DNA of 57,764 bases from contig CAYPNT010000010.1 of assembly GCA_964412235.1 (NCBI GenBank), forward strand, positions 1-57,764, written 5' to 3'. The notes below the pieces were generated by a model, which saw only the letters and a program-made list of their open reading frames with translations, searched no databases and had not been told where the DNA came from. The stretch comes from JAYZQT01 sp964412235 (GTDB lineage: Bacteria > Pseudomonadota > Alphaproteobacteria > MPNO01 > UBA830). Positions 8,993-18,279 of this stretch are shown here, piece after piece (position 1 is the stretch's first letter; each line of letters starts with the position of its first letter). A program made the translations under genes and the position numbers.

Positions 8993-10311
8993 GCCTTCTC
9001 CATCGCCTTATTCACGGCGACAGTTGGCTCCCCACCGCCGAGCACGGGCTCAGAGATACTGTTTGGCAAATCCTTGGGTGTTTCAAATTTTGATAGCAGG
9101 GGAATAACAACGAGAAAATGAATAAAATACCATGCTGTTGCTAAGCGACCGATTATTATAAAAACCCCCTCCGCTGGCTTCGCTCCCACATACCCCAGCA
9201 CTAAACAATCAATCAGAAAAATCCAAAAAAACCATTTATACATAGGCCTGAAACGCGATGAGCGAACGGTTGACCTATCAAGCCAAGGCAAAATAAACAA
9301 TACGGCGATTGCGCCAAACATTGCCAAAACCCCAGCAAGTTTCGCTTCAAATATAATGAATCCAAGCCATTCCGTCGTCCAGCCCCCGATGAAATTATCG
9401 GGGACGGCTCTTAGAATGGCGTAGAATGGCAAGAAATACCATTCAGGAACAATGTGGGCTGGCGTCGCGAGTGAGTTTGCCGGGATGTAATTATCCGGTT
9501 CTCCAAAGAAGTTGGGCGCGAAAAAAATAAAGAGCGCGAAGAACGTGAGAAAAACCCCCAAACCAAACATGTCCTTAATAGTATAGTAGGGATGGAATGG
9601 GATTACGTCTTGCTCGCCCTTCGTATCTATTCCGATAGGATTGTTAGAACCATGCACATGCAACGCCCAAATATGAAGGACGACAACTCCAACTATCAAA
9701 AACGGGAGTAAATAATGGAGACTGTAGAATCTATTTAAGGTCGGATTATCCACCGCAAAACCACCCCACAAGAGTGTTACAATCCAATCTCCAATACCCC
9801 AAGGTATTGCAGAGAATAGGTTGGTGATGACCGTGGCACCCCAGAAACTCATTTGTCCCCAAGGTAAAACATAACCCATAAATGCAGTCGCCATCATCAA
9901 CAAAAGGATTACAACACCCAAAATCCACAGGATTTCACGAGGTGCCTTGTAAGACCCATAATACATACCGCGAAAAATATGAATGTAGACAACGATGAAA
10001 AACATCGATCCCCCATTCATATGTATATACCGTATCAACCACCCATAATTTACATCACGCATAATTCGTTCGACGGAATCAAAAGCATGGTCGGTGTGGG
10101 GCGTATAGTGCATTGCTAACGTAATGCCGGTAACAATCATTACCACAAGCACAATCCCAGCAAGGGAACCAAAATTCCACCAATAATTTAGATTTCGCGG
10201 CGTTGGGTATTCGTACAATTCATGGCTCATGAACGAAAAAACGGGTAGTCGGTGATCAACCCAACGGACGAGGCTGTTATCTAGCCACGCAGGTTTTTGA
10301 AATTTTGCCAT
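8989..10311 (-). CDS. petB: Ubiquinol-cytochrome c reductase, cytochrome b
   Basis: The integral membrane subunit that carries two b haems and both quinone sites of complex III. At 440 residues it is of normal bacterial length. Features visible are haem-binding His pairs in the four-helix core (for example AMHYTPH and the LHIWALHVHGSNNP segment), the Qo-site motif PEWYFLPFYAILRA, and about eight hydrophobic helices. It lies 11 nt after petA and overlaps petC by 4 nt, giving the canonical petABC operon. Confidence 0.97.
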   Translation of the reverse strand: MAKFQKPAWLDNSLVRWVDHRLPVFSFMSHELYEYPTPRNLNYWWNFGSLAGIVLVVMIVTGITLAMHYTPHTDHAFDSVERIMRDVNYGWLIRYIHMNGGSMFFIVVYIHIFRGMYYGSYKAPREILWILGVVILLLMMATAFMGYVLPWGQMSFWGATVITNLFSAIPWGIGDWIVTLLWGGFAVDNPTLNRFYSLHYLLPFLIVGVVVLHIWALHVHGSNNPIGIDTKGEQDVIPFHPYYTIKDMFGLGVFLTFFALFIFFAPNFFGEPDNYIPANSLATPAHIVPEWYFLPFYAILRAVPDNFIGGWTTEWLGFIIFEAKLAGVLAMFGAIAVLFILPWLDRSTVRSSRFRPMYKWFFWIFLIDCLVLGYVGAKPAEGVFIIIGRLATAWYFIHFLVVIPLLSKFETPKDLPNSISEPVLGGGEPTVAVNKAMEKA

Positions 10312-10322
10312 TCTTGTCTACC

Positions 10323-10886
10323 TCAGCCGATTTTAACGACTGTATCATTTAGGAAAGTGTATTCCGGTACTTCTAGGTTACGGGGTGCTGGGCCTTTCCG
10401 GATACGCCCAGAGGTGTCGTAATGGGAACCGTGGCAGGGACAGAACCAGCCATTAAATTCACCTTTCGTTTCCCCCTGAGACGTTCCTAGGGGAATACAG
10501 CCGAGATGAGTACAAACCCCAACCAAAATAAGCCACTGGGCCTTTCCCGCTTTTACTCTATTTTGATCTTCCTCGGGATCAACCAAATCGTCGCGCGCAG
10601 TCTTTGTTGCTGCAGATATTTCGGCAGGCGTTCGATGACGAATAAAGACCGGCTTGCCGCGCCATTTAACCTTTATTGCTTGGCCAACCTCAATTCCAGA
10701 AATGTCAACCTCGATTGATGCAAGGGCGAGCGTGTCCGCGGCGGGGTTCATCTGGTGGACTAAGGGCCAAGCAACGGCAGCGCCTCCAACGACAGCAAAG
10801 GCTCCTGTCGCTAATTGCAGAAAATCACGGCGGGTTTCCCCGACGTGACCATCTTCGGTCGCTCCCGAGTCCTCCGTTTCAGCCAT
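10323..10886 (-). CDS. petA: Ubiquinol-cytochrome c reductase, Rieske iron-sulfur subunit
   Basis: The 2Fe-2S subunit of complex III. Using the ATG at 10886, which has an AGGGTGA ribosome site, gives 187 residues; the in-frame GTG at 10895 lies inside that site. A twin-arginine signal/anchor begins TRRDFLQLATGAFAVVGG, and the two cluster-binding motifs are CTHLGC (125-130) and CPCHGSHYD (149-157), including both Cys and both His ligands. First gene of petABC; its promoter should lie in 10887-11200. Confidence 0.97.
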   Translation of the reverse strand: MAETEDSGATEDGHVGETRRDFLQLATGAFAVVGGAAVAWPLVHQMNPAADTLALASIEVDISGIEVGQAIKVKWRGKPVFIRHRTPAEISAATKTARDDLVDPEEDQNRVKAGKAQWLILVGVCTHLGCIPLGTSQGETKGEFNGWFCPCHGSHYDTSGRIRKGPAPRNLEVPEYTFLNDTVVKIG

Positions 10887-11204
10887 GTTTTTCACCCTGC
10901 TTCCGTTGATCCACCGTTACTATAATGTCCGTCGGATATCCAGCGAGACGCCTAAATAAAAACTTTTATTAGCATGCCAATTATCAGACGGCATATTACT
11001 ACCACATACACAGATTCATGGAATGTGGCGCGTCGCCGCATACTTTCACGTCTGTTGTCGGCCCTAACCTTGTTTAAACCGGGTATAATCCAATTTTCCG
11101 GCGCTGAAAACCCTCCCCAAAAGCGCGTTATTAGATTTTTGAGGGGCAAAAAATGTGGAACGTGAATTGTTGCCTGAAATTTCATACCTAGGTATCCCTG
11201 TTGT
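10887..11204. promoter_or_regulatory. Intergenic region between petA (minus) and trmL (plus)
   Basis: This 318-nt stretch separates two divergent units and should contain both promoters. On the plus strand a perfect TATAAT lies at 11084-11089, but no good -35 box sits 16-18 nt upstream, so it is only a candidate. The short minus-strand frame across 10952-11215 and a plus-strand frame at 10974 have no recognisable protein features and I take them as chance. Confidence 0.35.
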
Positions 11205-11675
11205 ATGAACATCACGCTTTATCAGCCGGATATACCTCAAAACGCAGGTGCCATTTTTCGCCTTGCGGCGTGCCTTGGGGCATCTGTCGACATTATAGAA
11301 CCCTGTGGGTTCGTTCTGACCGACGCTCGGCTACGCCGTGTCGTGATGGATTACACACCAAAAGCCAGAATCAAAAAACACGATTGTTGGGATTCTTGGA
11401 TTGCAAACAAGCTCCCAGGTCGCATTTTATTACTAACGACTTCGGGAGACACACCCTATTCATCTTTTAGTTTTCATAAAACAGACGCATTGCTTCTTGG
11501 TCGGGAAAGTGCGGGCGTGCCCGCAGAGATACACCGCGCTGCGGATGCCCGACTTTTTATTCCTATGGTAGAAGAGGCCCGGTCTTTAAACGTGGTCACA
11601 GCAGCTGCGATGGTCATAGGGGAAGCACTACGTCAGACCAGTGAACTCAATACCAGGAGAATAAACGATCAATGA
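11205..11675 (+). CDS. trmL: tRNA (cytidine(34)-2'-O)-methyltransferase TrmL
   Basis: A SPOUT-class methyltransferase that 2'-O-methylates the wobble base of tRNA-Leu isoacceptors. The 156 residues match the minimal SPOUT domain. The family start NITLYQPDIPQNAGAIFRLA is evident, as are the SAM-knot motifs LLGRESAGVPAEIH and LNVVTAAAMVIGEALRQ. Its stop overlaps the hemF start (ATGA), implying a trmL-hemF operon. A plus-strand TATAAT at 11084 may belong to its promoter. Confidence 0.94.
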   Translation: MNITLYQPDIPQNAGAIFRLAACLGASVDIIEPCGFVLTDARLRRVVMDYTPKARIKKHDCWDSWIANKLPGRILLLTTSGDTPYSSFSFHKTDALLLGRESAGVPAEIHRAADARLFIPMVEEARSLNVVTAAAMVIGEALRQTSELNTRRINDQ

Positions 11676-12535
11676 AAACAGACTCCTTAGAAGCACGAAA
11701 GAAAGCTGCCGCCGACTGGTTTACGCAGTTGAGAGATCAGCTTTGCTCACAATTTGAAAAACTAGAAGACACTGTTGCTACGCCCCATCCATCTATAGGT
11801 ATTGAACACCCGGGTCGTTTTGTACGTACGGAATGGGAAAGGCCGGGCGGCGGTGGAGGAGAAATTTCTTTGATGAAAGGCCGTGTTTTTGAAAAAGTTG
11901 GGGTGAATATATCAACTGTACATGGAGAATTTTCAGAAGAATTTCGCAACGATATACCGGGTGCCAACGAGGACCCGCGGTTTTGGGCGTCGGGAATTTC
12001 CGTTGTTGCCCACTTACAATCGCCTCGTGTACCGGCAGCACATATGAACACGCGTTTTATAGTTACCACTAAATCTTGGTTCGGTGGTGGAAGCGATCTA
12101 ACCCCAATGTTGCCGAACGACGCGGATACCTCGATGTTTCATGAAGCGTTAGAGGAAACCTGCGATAAACACGATGCTACCTATTATTCCAAGTTTAAAA
12201 AATGGTGTGACGATTATTTTCACATCATCCACAGAGACGAACCGCGAGGGGTAGGCGGAATATTTTATGATTATCTTGATTCGGGCAACTGGTTCAAGGA
12301 TTTTACTTTTACCAAAGACGTTGGGCAGACATTTTTAGATATCTATCCCAAAATTGTCACTAACCACATGAATGAAACGTGGACAGTTGATGAAAGAGAA
12401 CATCAGCTATTCCGACGAGGCCGCTATGTTGAATTTAACCTCCTCTATGACCGAGGTACAATCTTCGGATTAAAGACTGGCGGCAATGTAGATGCAATCT
12501 TGATGTCACTTCCACCCGAAGTGAAATGGCCTTAA
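11672..12535 (+). CDS. hemF: Oxygen-dependent coproporphyrinogen III oxidase
   Basis: Converts coproporphyrinogen III to protoporphyrinogen IX with O2 in haem synthesis, indicating aerobic life. The 287-residue protein has the family hallmarks: WERPGGGGGEISLMKGRVFEK (about 51-71), the HMNTRFIVT segment, WFGGGSDLTPM, and DEPRGVGGIFYDYL followed by RRGRYVEFNLLYDRGT near the C-terminus. Coupled to trmL by a 4-nt overlap, and convergent with the acyl-CoA synthetase gene 6 nt downstream. Confidence 0.97.
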   Translation: MKTDSLEARKKAAADWFTQLRDQLCSQFEKLEDTVATPHPSIGIEHPGRFVRTEWERPGGGGGEISLMKGRVFEKVGVNISTVHGEFSEEFRNDIPGANEDPRFWASGISVVAHLQSPRVPAAHMNTRFIVTTKSWFGGGSDLTPMLPNDADTSMFHEALEETCDKHDATYYSKFKKWCDDYFHIIHRDEPRGVGGIFYDYLDSGNWFKDFTFTKDVGQTFLDIYPKIVTNHMNETWTVDEREHQLFRRGRYVEFNLLYDRGTIFGLKTGGNVDAILMSLPPEVKWP

Positions 12536-12541
12536 CACAGA

Positions 12542-14119
12542 CTAGTTCAACCGCTGAAAACTAGCCTTTTCATTAGCCCGCGCATCCTCCGCGGCATCTC
12601 TAAGCAAGCGTCTCAAGATCTTGTTAGCGGCGTTACGCGGTAGTTCGTTGACAAAAAAATAGGCTTTAGGGCGTTTGAAGTCCGGCAGCGAGGACGCTTT
12701 GCAATGTTCATCGAGTTCGCATGCAGCAATCGCTGGATCACCAGAAACCTGTTTTATGCATGCCGTTACTATTTGACCCCATTGGGGGTCTACAAGACCA
12801 ATTACACTGACTTCTGTGGCGAAGGCGTGAGAACCAAGAACCGCTTCGACCTCCTCCGGGTGGATACTTTCACCTCCTGACCGAATCATGTCATCAACTC
12901 GTCCAACGATTGTTATGTCCCCATTCTCCTCTTGCAGAAAAATATCGCCCGTATAGTACCAGCCACCCCGAATTTTCTTTTCTGTCTCATCGGGGCGGCC
13001 CAGGTATTCGGTAAAAATAGTATCGACACTGGCGTCGACAATCAGTTCACCCTCTTCACCCACGCTTACAATGTCATCTGGCCCATCTCCATCAACACGC
13101 ACAACCCGGGTTCGACAATAGTACCCCGGACGCAACGTCGCATGTTGCCCTGCTGGTTCAGGGTGATAGAGCGAACACATGGTCTCTGTGGTGCCATAAA
13201 TATGTCGAATAGCACCACCCCACTCTTCGTGTATATGGTCAAGCAAACCTGAGTCTATGGATAACCCGCCATAAAGAGCAAGTTCGAAAGAAGAAAATTT
13301 TTCGGGTGAATAGTTAGGCGCTGAAACCATCGCTTGATACATTGTGGGTATGCAGAAGGCATACGTGAGTTTTTCGCTGTTAACTAACTCTACAATTTTG
13401 ATTGGATTAAATTCGCTAACTACATAAAAGGTCCCGTTGAACGCAAGTGTTACTAGGAACACTCCAAAAAACCCGATTGCATGGCTAAATGGCATACACC
13501 CAAGGGCTCGATTATGCACCCCATGACGGAGGCCTCCTTGCGTTGAAAGCCAAAGTATTCGCGGCTCAATACTCCGATGACTGAGCACTACCGCCTTAGG
13601 CAGGCCCGTAGTGCCGGACGTATAATAAAGGAATGCAACATCCTCTGGTGGAGGTTTTTCATACACAGGAAGAGTAGAGGGGTCCGCCCGGCAATCCACG
13701 AGGTTCTTGGCAACACCTTTGACGTCATTGAGACACCAGATAGGCCCGCTATTGGGTATATTTTCTTTTAATTTGTCCACCAATGTGATTTCCGGAAGAA
13801 CAGCAACCGCTTGTACGCCACTCGCCTCACATAGAGACACTATTTCGTCAGGTTTTAGGCGAAAATTGAGTAAGGCTGGCACGGCGTCAAGTCGCATCAA
13901 AGCGAGAATGAAAATTGCATGCTCCCACGTCGCGGGTAGAGCCGTCGCAACCGTAGACCCTCGCTCAATCCCCTCGGCATGTAATCCAGCAGCAACTTCT
14001 TCGACCTCACGGACCAATTGGGCGTAAGTCAGCTTTCGATCCGTGACATCATCGACCAAAGCAACGTGATTTGGTGTACGTTCTGCTGCCAACCAGAGAA
14101 GTTCATACCCGGAATGCAT
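12542..14119 (-). CDS. AMP-binding acyl-CoA synthetase/ligase
   Basis: A 525-residue ANL-superfamily enzyme that activates a carboxylic acid through an acyl-AMP to its CoA thioester. Visible are the ATP-binding P-loop LYYTSGTTGLPKAVVLSH (about 168-185), the A5-type YGTTETMCS, YYTGDIFLQEENGDITIVGR (A7-A8 with the hinge R.DDMIRSGGE) and the C-terminal Lys region NAANKILRR. The carboxylate substrate cannot be deduced. It is a single minus-strand gene with an AAGGG ribosome site. It is distinct from the second ligase at 25176-26708. Confidence 0.88.
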   Translation of the reverse strand: MHSGYELLWLAAERTPNHVALVDDVTDRKLTYAQLVREVEEVAAGLHAEGIERGSTVATALPATWEHAIFILALMRLDAVPALLNFRLKPDEIVSLCEASGVQAVAVLPEITLVDKLKENIPNSGPIWCLNDVKGVAKNLVDCRADPSTLPVYEKPPPEDVAFLYYTSGTTGLPKAVVLSHRSIEPRILWLSTQGGLRHGVHNRALGCMPFSHAIGFFGVFLVTLAFNGTFYVVSEFNPIKIVELVNSEKLTYAFCIPTMYQAMVSAPNYSPEKFSSFELALYGGLSIDSGLLDHIHEEWGGAIRHIYGTTETMCSLYHPEPAGQHATLRPGYYCRTRVVRVDGDGPDDIVSVGEEGELIVDASVDTIFTEYLGRPDETEKKIRGGWYYTGDIFLQEENGDITIVGRVDDMIRSGGESIHPEEVEAVLGSHAFATEVSVIGLVDPQWGQIVTACIKQVSGDPAIAACELDEHCKASSLPDFKRPKAYFFVNELPRNAANKILRRLLRDAAEDARANEKASFQRLN

Positions 14120-14216
14120 TTTTAACCCTTATTATTTGTTTGTACGACACCCCGGAAAATCCTATTAGATAATTGTCAATTTTACATATATTCTTAACGG
14201 TAAACCTCATAATACT

Positions 14217-15482
14217 TTAACAATCCAACAAGGCGTGAACCCTCTCCAAACAAGATTTTCGGTCTGGCCTAAATTCTTGATTTACCCACCACTGTTCAAC
14301 CGCGCTTAATATCTCTCCGATTCTCGGGCCTTGTTCCAGACCACACTCCAATATGTCTTTACCTTTGAGTAAGAACTGAGGTCGCACCCAAACAGCGGCA
14401 CAATCCCAGGTTCTCTGCCAACTCTCCTGTAGATGATTAGTTTCTTTAGGCGCTCGAACTTTCCAATCAGCCCAGTCTAATAAAATAGTGTCACGGCATG
14501 TCTTTTCACCCAAACGATACATCGTAGGTGACAACACCCGATTATCCATATTAGGTTGCGAGGTTCCCCGCAAAGAACAAAGTTTTTTGATCCGTCTCGC
14601 TTTAGCATTTGACATTTTCAGCCGATGAGTAAGATCGGCCACCTCCCGCGTTTCAATTCGGGCAAGAGCAACTAACCGGCGAATAGCGTCGGCAGGAACC
14701 GAGAGTGTGGCCTCGGTCCGGGCAAGCGCAAACAAATGGTCAATAGAACAGTCGGCCGGCAATAAACTTTTCAACAGACCTATGTCGGACATTAGCCTAA
14801 ATGTAGGGTCAAGCTTATGCGCTTTGAGGATAAGTTCAAGTTCGTGCCAAATGCGTTCGCCAGAGAGCTCTGAAACTTTGGAAACAGACGCACGACATGC
14901 ATCCAGAGTGGTACGATCAACAACCGTTTTCCCGTATAGTGCGTAAAATCTAAAAAAACGAAGAATTCTCAAGTAGTCTTCTTTAACGCGCTTCGTTGGT
15001 GTTCCAACAAATTTGATACGACCTTCCCTTAAGTCGGATAGGCCCCCGACATAGTCATACAAAGTTCCCTCTCGATTAACGGACAAGGCATTAATAGTAA
15101 AATCACGGCGCTGCGCGTCTTTAGCCCAGTCCTCGGTAAATCGGACTGTCGCGTGACGGCCGTTTGTAAGAATATCTTCCCTTAATGTTGTGATATGAAA
15201 TGATTTCGTGTGGCACACCGCTGTAATAGTGCCGTGCTCAAACCCGATTGGCACTACCTTTCGGACTTTCCCTTCTAAAAGTTCTATTACGCGATTTGGC
15301 GGTACATCCGTTGCCAAATCATAATCAGTAATGTCCGCGATAGCCCTACCGAGGAGCAAGTCTCGAATACACCCCCCCACAAAACGAACCGTACCGCCAC
15401 CAGCCTCAAGCCTGTCAAAGATTTGATGGACTTCAGGACCCATCATTGCCGCCGGCAATACAACTTTTTTGGTTTGGGTCAT
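14217..15482 (-). CDS. cca: CCA tRNA nucleotidyltransferase / poly(A) polymerase family
   Basis: Adds or repairs the 3'-CCA end of tRNAs. The 421-residue protein belongs to the class II nucleotidyltransferase family: GGCIRDLLLGR (about 36-46), the metal-binding DYDLATD (54-60), RRDFTINALS, and the neck domain RILRFFRFYALYG. No HD phosphohydrolase domain is seen. In alphaproteobacteria this gene commonly follows a CoA pyrophosphatase and a DUF6111 gene, exactly as here, 26 nt downstream. Confidence 0.93.
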   Translation of the reverse strand: MTQTKKVVLPAAMMGPEVHQIFDRLEAGGGTVRFVGGCIRDLLLGRAIADITDYDLATDVPPNRVIELLEGKVRKVVPIGFEHGTITAVCHTKSFHITTLREDILTNGRHATVRFTEDWAKDAQRRDFTINALSVNREGTLYDYVGGLSDLREGRIKFVGTPTKRVKEDYLRILRFFRFYALYGKTVVDRTTLDACRASVSKVSELSGERIWHELELILKAHKLDPTFRLMSDIGLLKSLLPADCSIDHLFALARTEATLSVPADAIRRLVALARIETREVADLTHRLKMSNAKARRIKKLCSLRGTSQPNMDNRVLSPTMYRLGEKTCRDTILLDWADWKVRAPKETNHLQESWQRTWDCAAVWVRPQFLLKGKDILECGLEQGPRIGEILSAVEQWWVNQEFRPDRKSCLERVHALLDC

Positions 15483-15508
15483 TTAGGTCACTTCATCAAA
15501 ACACCAAA

Positions 15509-15790
15509 TTACTCGCGTTTTTGATTTTCTTCAAACTTATCGAGGTCTATAGCCTTGTAGGGTGTTCTCGTGAATTCATCATGGACAAATAAGAAAATAC
15601 CAAGGGTTAAGATCATTAGTAGAACACCGCCGATCAGTAATTTTCCGAAAGGGGCCGCGCCTAAGTTCGGAGCCTCTTGATCCCCCGTACTGGGATCAAC
15701 CCGAGGTCTTCCTGAGAAGACCTGCCAAAGGTACCAAACCACAAATGGCACGATGAGGGGAATTAGGGTAAGCAGAAAAAACCGAATCAT
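15509..15790 (-). CDS. Small membrane protein, DUF6111-like
   Basis: A 93-residue protein with two hydrophobic helices: the N-terminal one (about 2-25, MIRFFLLTLIPLIVPFVVWY) and a second near 56-75, separated by a Pro/Gly-rich polar loop. The ATG at 15790 overlaps the stop of the CoA pyrophosphatase by 4 nt (ATGA), so the longer frame from 15844 is not used. Position between the NUDIX and CCA genes and the general pattern fit DUF6111. The function is unknown. Confidence 0.75.
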   Translation of the reverse strand: MIRFFLLTLIPLIVPFVVWYLWQVFSGRPRVDPSTGDQEAPNLGAAPFGKLLIGGVLLMILTLGIFLFVHDEFTRTPYKAIDLDKFEENQKRE

Positions 15791-16428
15791 TTTTTTACCA
15801 ATATTGTACTGAGTGCCACAAGCAATCGAGCTGTCAAACCCCATATGTAGTATCTTTTATAGGGTATTACATAGAACTCACGCTCAAGACCCTCTATTAC
15901 CCGCGTTTCTCTCTTGTGATTGTTTGTATTTAATACAAAAGAAAGCGGAACTTCAAAAATTTCAGCAACTTCTCGAGGGTTTGGTGTTAATCGACTATTT
16001 GGATCTATAATACCTACAACGGGCATAACCTCGAAACCACTCCCCGTAACACGACGCCCAAGTCGCCCCACAACTTCTACCTTTTCACTAAGTAAACCAA
16101 TTTCCTCCTCAGCTTCCCGCAATGCTGTTTCTTCGGGGCTTGTATCTTCTGGCTCTGATTTGCCTCCCGGAAATGAAATCTGCCCAGCGTGGCTTTTAAG
16201 GTTTTTAGTCCTTTTTGTCAGCAAGATTGTCATCCCCCCGTCTCTGTCAACTAAGGGGACGAGGACGGCCGCCGACGTAATTTGATCAGGGAGGGCGTCT
16301 TTGTCCTGTGAAAGCCACCCATACCCGTTCGCTTCCTCACTATCGCCAGTAGCTTCAGGGTCTGGCCCAGGACTGGAAAACGCATTAATTACATCCTCTT
16401 TTATGAGAATATGTACAACCTCATCCAT
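15787..16428 (-). CDS. CoA pyrophosphatase (NUDIX hydrolase)
   Basis: Hydrolyses CoA and related nucleotide pyrophosphates. The 213-residue protein has the NuCoA signature LLTKRTKNLKSHAGQISFPG directly followed by the NUDIX box (GGK...ALREAEEEIGL), whose REAEEE metal ligands are intact. The NUDIX domain covers about 50-180. It overlaps DUF1285 upstream by 8 nt and the DUF6111-like gene downstream by 4 nt, so it is in an operon with them and the CCA transferase. Confidence 0.93.
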   Translation of the reverse strand: MDEVVHILIKEDVINAFSSPGPDPEATGDSEEANGYGWLSQDKDALPDQITSAAVLVPLVDRDGGMTILLTKRTKNLKSHAGQISFPGGKSEPEDTSPEETALREAEEEIGLLSEKVEVVGRLGRRVTGSGFEVMPVVGIIDPNSRLTPNPREVAEIFEVPLSFVLNTNNHKRETRVIEGLEREFYVIPYKRYYIWGLTARLLVALSTILVKK

Positions 16429-16996
16429 TGTCGGAAGATCCTATAGGAAAAAAGGCCTCCTTGCTCCAAACGCCCAAAACTTTATTGCCGTTTATCTCGT
16501 ATGGTTCCGCGAGTTCCGCTAGCTCGTAAAAGACCGAACGTACAATAAGTGCCTCTAACTCCTCATTTACCTTCACGTAGGGTCTCGGCTCTCCAGTCAG
16601 TTCGTTAATAGGCACCCTGATTGGACGTTCAGGCCCCGCAATAACATAGTTATCAAGATTTGTACGAAATTTTAGCTCCTGTTGGCGGCCGTTCCCTTGA
16701 AGTTTCAGCTCAACAGCTGTGAATGGAGCATCATCAACCTTAATACGGCACATTTCTGCGGGAGTCACTAACCAGTAGTCCCCAGCTTCATCCCTCCTTA
16801 AAACACTCGCAAACAACTTAACAAGGCGCTGCCTCGTGAAAGGGGACCCCATATAAAACCACGTACCGTCGGAGGCTATCCTAATATCTATGTCGCCACA
16901 CAATTTAGAAGGATCCCCCTTAATACTCGACAGTGGTGTCTTAGGGTCACACTTTGATAATGCACTCTCCAAATTCCCAATAGAGATGTTAGACAT
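16421..16996 (-). CDS. DUF1285 domain-containing protein
   Basis: A 191-residue cytoplasmic protein of the DUF1285 family, recognised from DIDIRIASDGTWFYMGSPF (about 35-53), KLFASVLRRDEAGDYWLVTP and the following VELKLQG beta strands. Structures of family members exist but no function is assigned. It is the first gene of the DUF1285-NUDIX-DUF6111-cca operon typical of alphaproteobacteria, which links it by context to tRNA/CoA housekeeping. Confidence 0.88.
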   Translation of the reverse strand: MSNISIGNLESALSKCDPKTPLSSIKGDPSKLCGDIDIRIASDGTWFYMGSPFTRQRLVKLFASVLRRDEAGDYWLVTPAEMCRIKVDDAPFTAVELKLQGNGRQQELKFRTNLDNYVIAGPERPIRVPINELTGEPRPYVKVNEELEALIVRSVFYELAELAEPYEINGNKVLGVWSKEAFFPIGSSDNG

Positions 16997-17281
16997 GGTC
17001 TAAGCAGACCCCTTTTGCGACCTGAATTTATAATGAAGCATAGAGTACCCCTACTTTTCTGGAAAACCTACTGGCGACATACACGCTGACATTTAATTAA
17101 GCTATCAAGACCTAATAGATGGAGCACCTAACCCGCCCTGGACTATTTATATAATTCATTATTTAAGGGTTTTACGCACTTGATTTCTTTGACGCCTCTG
17201 TGTTGGTCTCTTAAGATGGTTATCTCAAACTATATAAAGTGCATAAAAGCTACTAACTAATAATATTTATGGGAGAAACGT

Positions 17282-17779
17282 ATGAGTGCACCTATGGTGG
17301 AAACTGCCAAAGATCCCGCACTAAAATTAAATTTTTTATCTCACGGGACCCTCGAATCGAAAGATTTAGAAAAGGCCCGGGACTTCTATACGGAGTTTCT
17401 AGGTCTTGAAGTAGTCCGTACAAGTCCCATTTCACTGCTCCTTCGCCTTGGTGGCGCAAATACAATTGCAGTTGTAGAGCAGAAAAACCGTGACGAAGAA
17501 CGAATGCCACTCCTCAACCATAACGGACTAGACGTAGAAACGCAGGAAGAAGTAGATACTGCCTACGAAACGGTTATCGAACAAAAAGATGAATGGGGAT
17601 TGCACAAAATTACAAAGCCCATCCTCCAACACGGCACGTATAGTTTCTTTTTTTGGGACATGGATAACAACTGTTGGGAAATACTAACAAACCCGACAGG
17701 TGGATACAGCTGGTTGTTTGAAAAAGGCGATCTAGCGGGAAAAGGACACCTGGATAAAGCTTTTGAGCGGCCAGGTTGA
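17282..17779 (+). CDS. VOC-family protein, dioxygenase-like
   Basis: A 165-residue glyoxalase/bleomycin-resistance/dioxygenase-fold protein. A first strand-helix unit LSHGTLESKDLEKARDFYTE (residues about 19-38) carries a His as potential metal ligand, and the second half ends YSFFFWDMDNNCWEILTNP with Glu in the position of the last metal ligand. It has a GGGAGAAA ribosome site and stands alone, upstream of and in the same direction as the TetR and PaaA-like genes. A ring-cleavage or isomerase role in the cluster is possible but only inferred. Confidence 0.82.
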   Translation: MSAPMVETAKDPALKLNFLSHGTLESKDLEKARDFYTEFLGLEVVRTSPISLLLRLGGANTIAVVEQKNRDEERMPLLNHNGLDVETQEEVDTAYETVIEQKDEWGLHKITKPILQHGTYSFFFWDMDNNCWEILTNPTGGYSWLFEKGDLAGKGHLDKAFERPG

Positions 17780-17974
17780 AAGTAGCAATAGACTTTATAG
17801 TGCGGACTTTATTATATGTAACAAAAGCACTCAGTCATAGTTACGACTAAATTTCAACAACCTAAAACACGAGGCCTTTAACTGATCCAATGAGGTTTGT
17901 GGACAAACATTATGGCGTAGCTCGGACTATGTAGAACGCATAGAAATTTTTCAGTAGTCTATATCCAACGATTT

Positions 17975-18148
17975 TTATTGAATTCCCAGGCCCGTGCAAA
18001 TAGACAAAACGAAGGACTGAATCAAATATACATCTTTAACCGCTGGCACTGCTAACGCCCCGATCAGCAGAAGAACACCAACGAGAACATACTCGGGTTT
18101 TGCAAGCCGTTGCCGTTTCTTCTTAAGGTCTTTTAGACTTTGGTCCAT
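17975..18148 (-). CDS. Possible 57-residue single-pass membrane protein
   Basis: A short minus-strand frame with an ATG preceded by AGGGTGAGG, a good ribosome site. It encodes 57 residues: a Lys/Arg-rich N-terminus (about 5-18, LKDLKKKRQRLAK) and a hydrophobic stretch from about 20 to 57. The hydrophobic part loosely recalls the N-terminus of LivM-type branched-chain amino-acid permeases, but no continuation is found downstream in any frame. It may be a true small membrane protein, a remnant, or chance. It lies between the VOC and TetR genes, opposite to both. Confidence 0.4.
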   Translation of the reverse strand: MDQSLKDLKKKRQRLAKPEYVLVGVLLLIGALAVPAVKDVYLIQSFVLSICTGLGIQ

Positions 18149-18279
18149 CGCCTCACCCTACCGCAGAACAACCTGTTTTCAAATTAAACTCTCCATCCTA
18201 TCGTGAAATAGTAAGATAAACGCCAGACAAGGGCTCTACAAACACAATCTTTCTAAACACGATTGAAAAAATTATCAAA

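Noticed and set aside
10952..11215. 87-residue minus-strand frame upstream of petA
   Set aside because: It overlaps the trmL start, has no ribosome site or family pattern and lies where promoters are needed.
17780..17974. Decayed permease gene downstream of the 57-residue frame
   Set aside because: No continuation of a LivM-like protein was seen in any frame after the stop codon.
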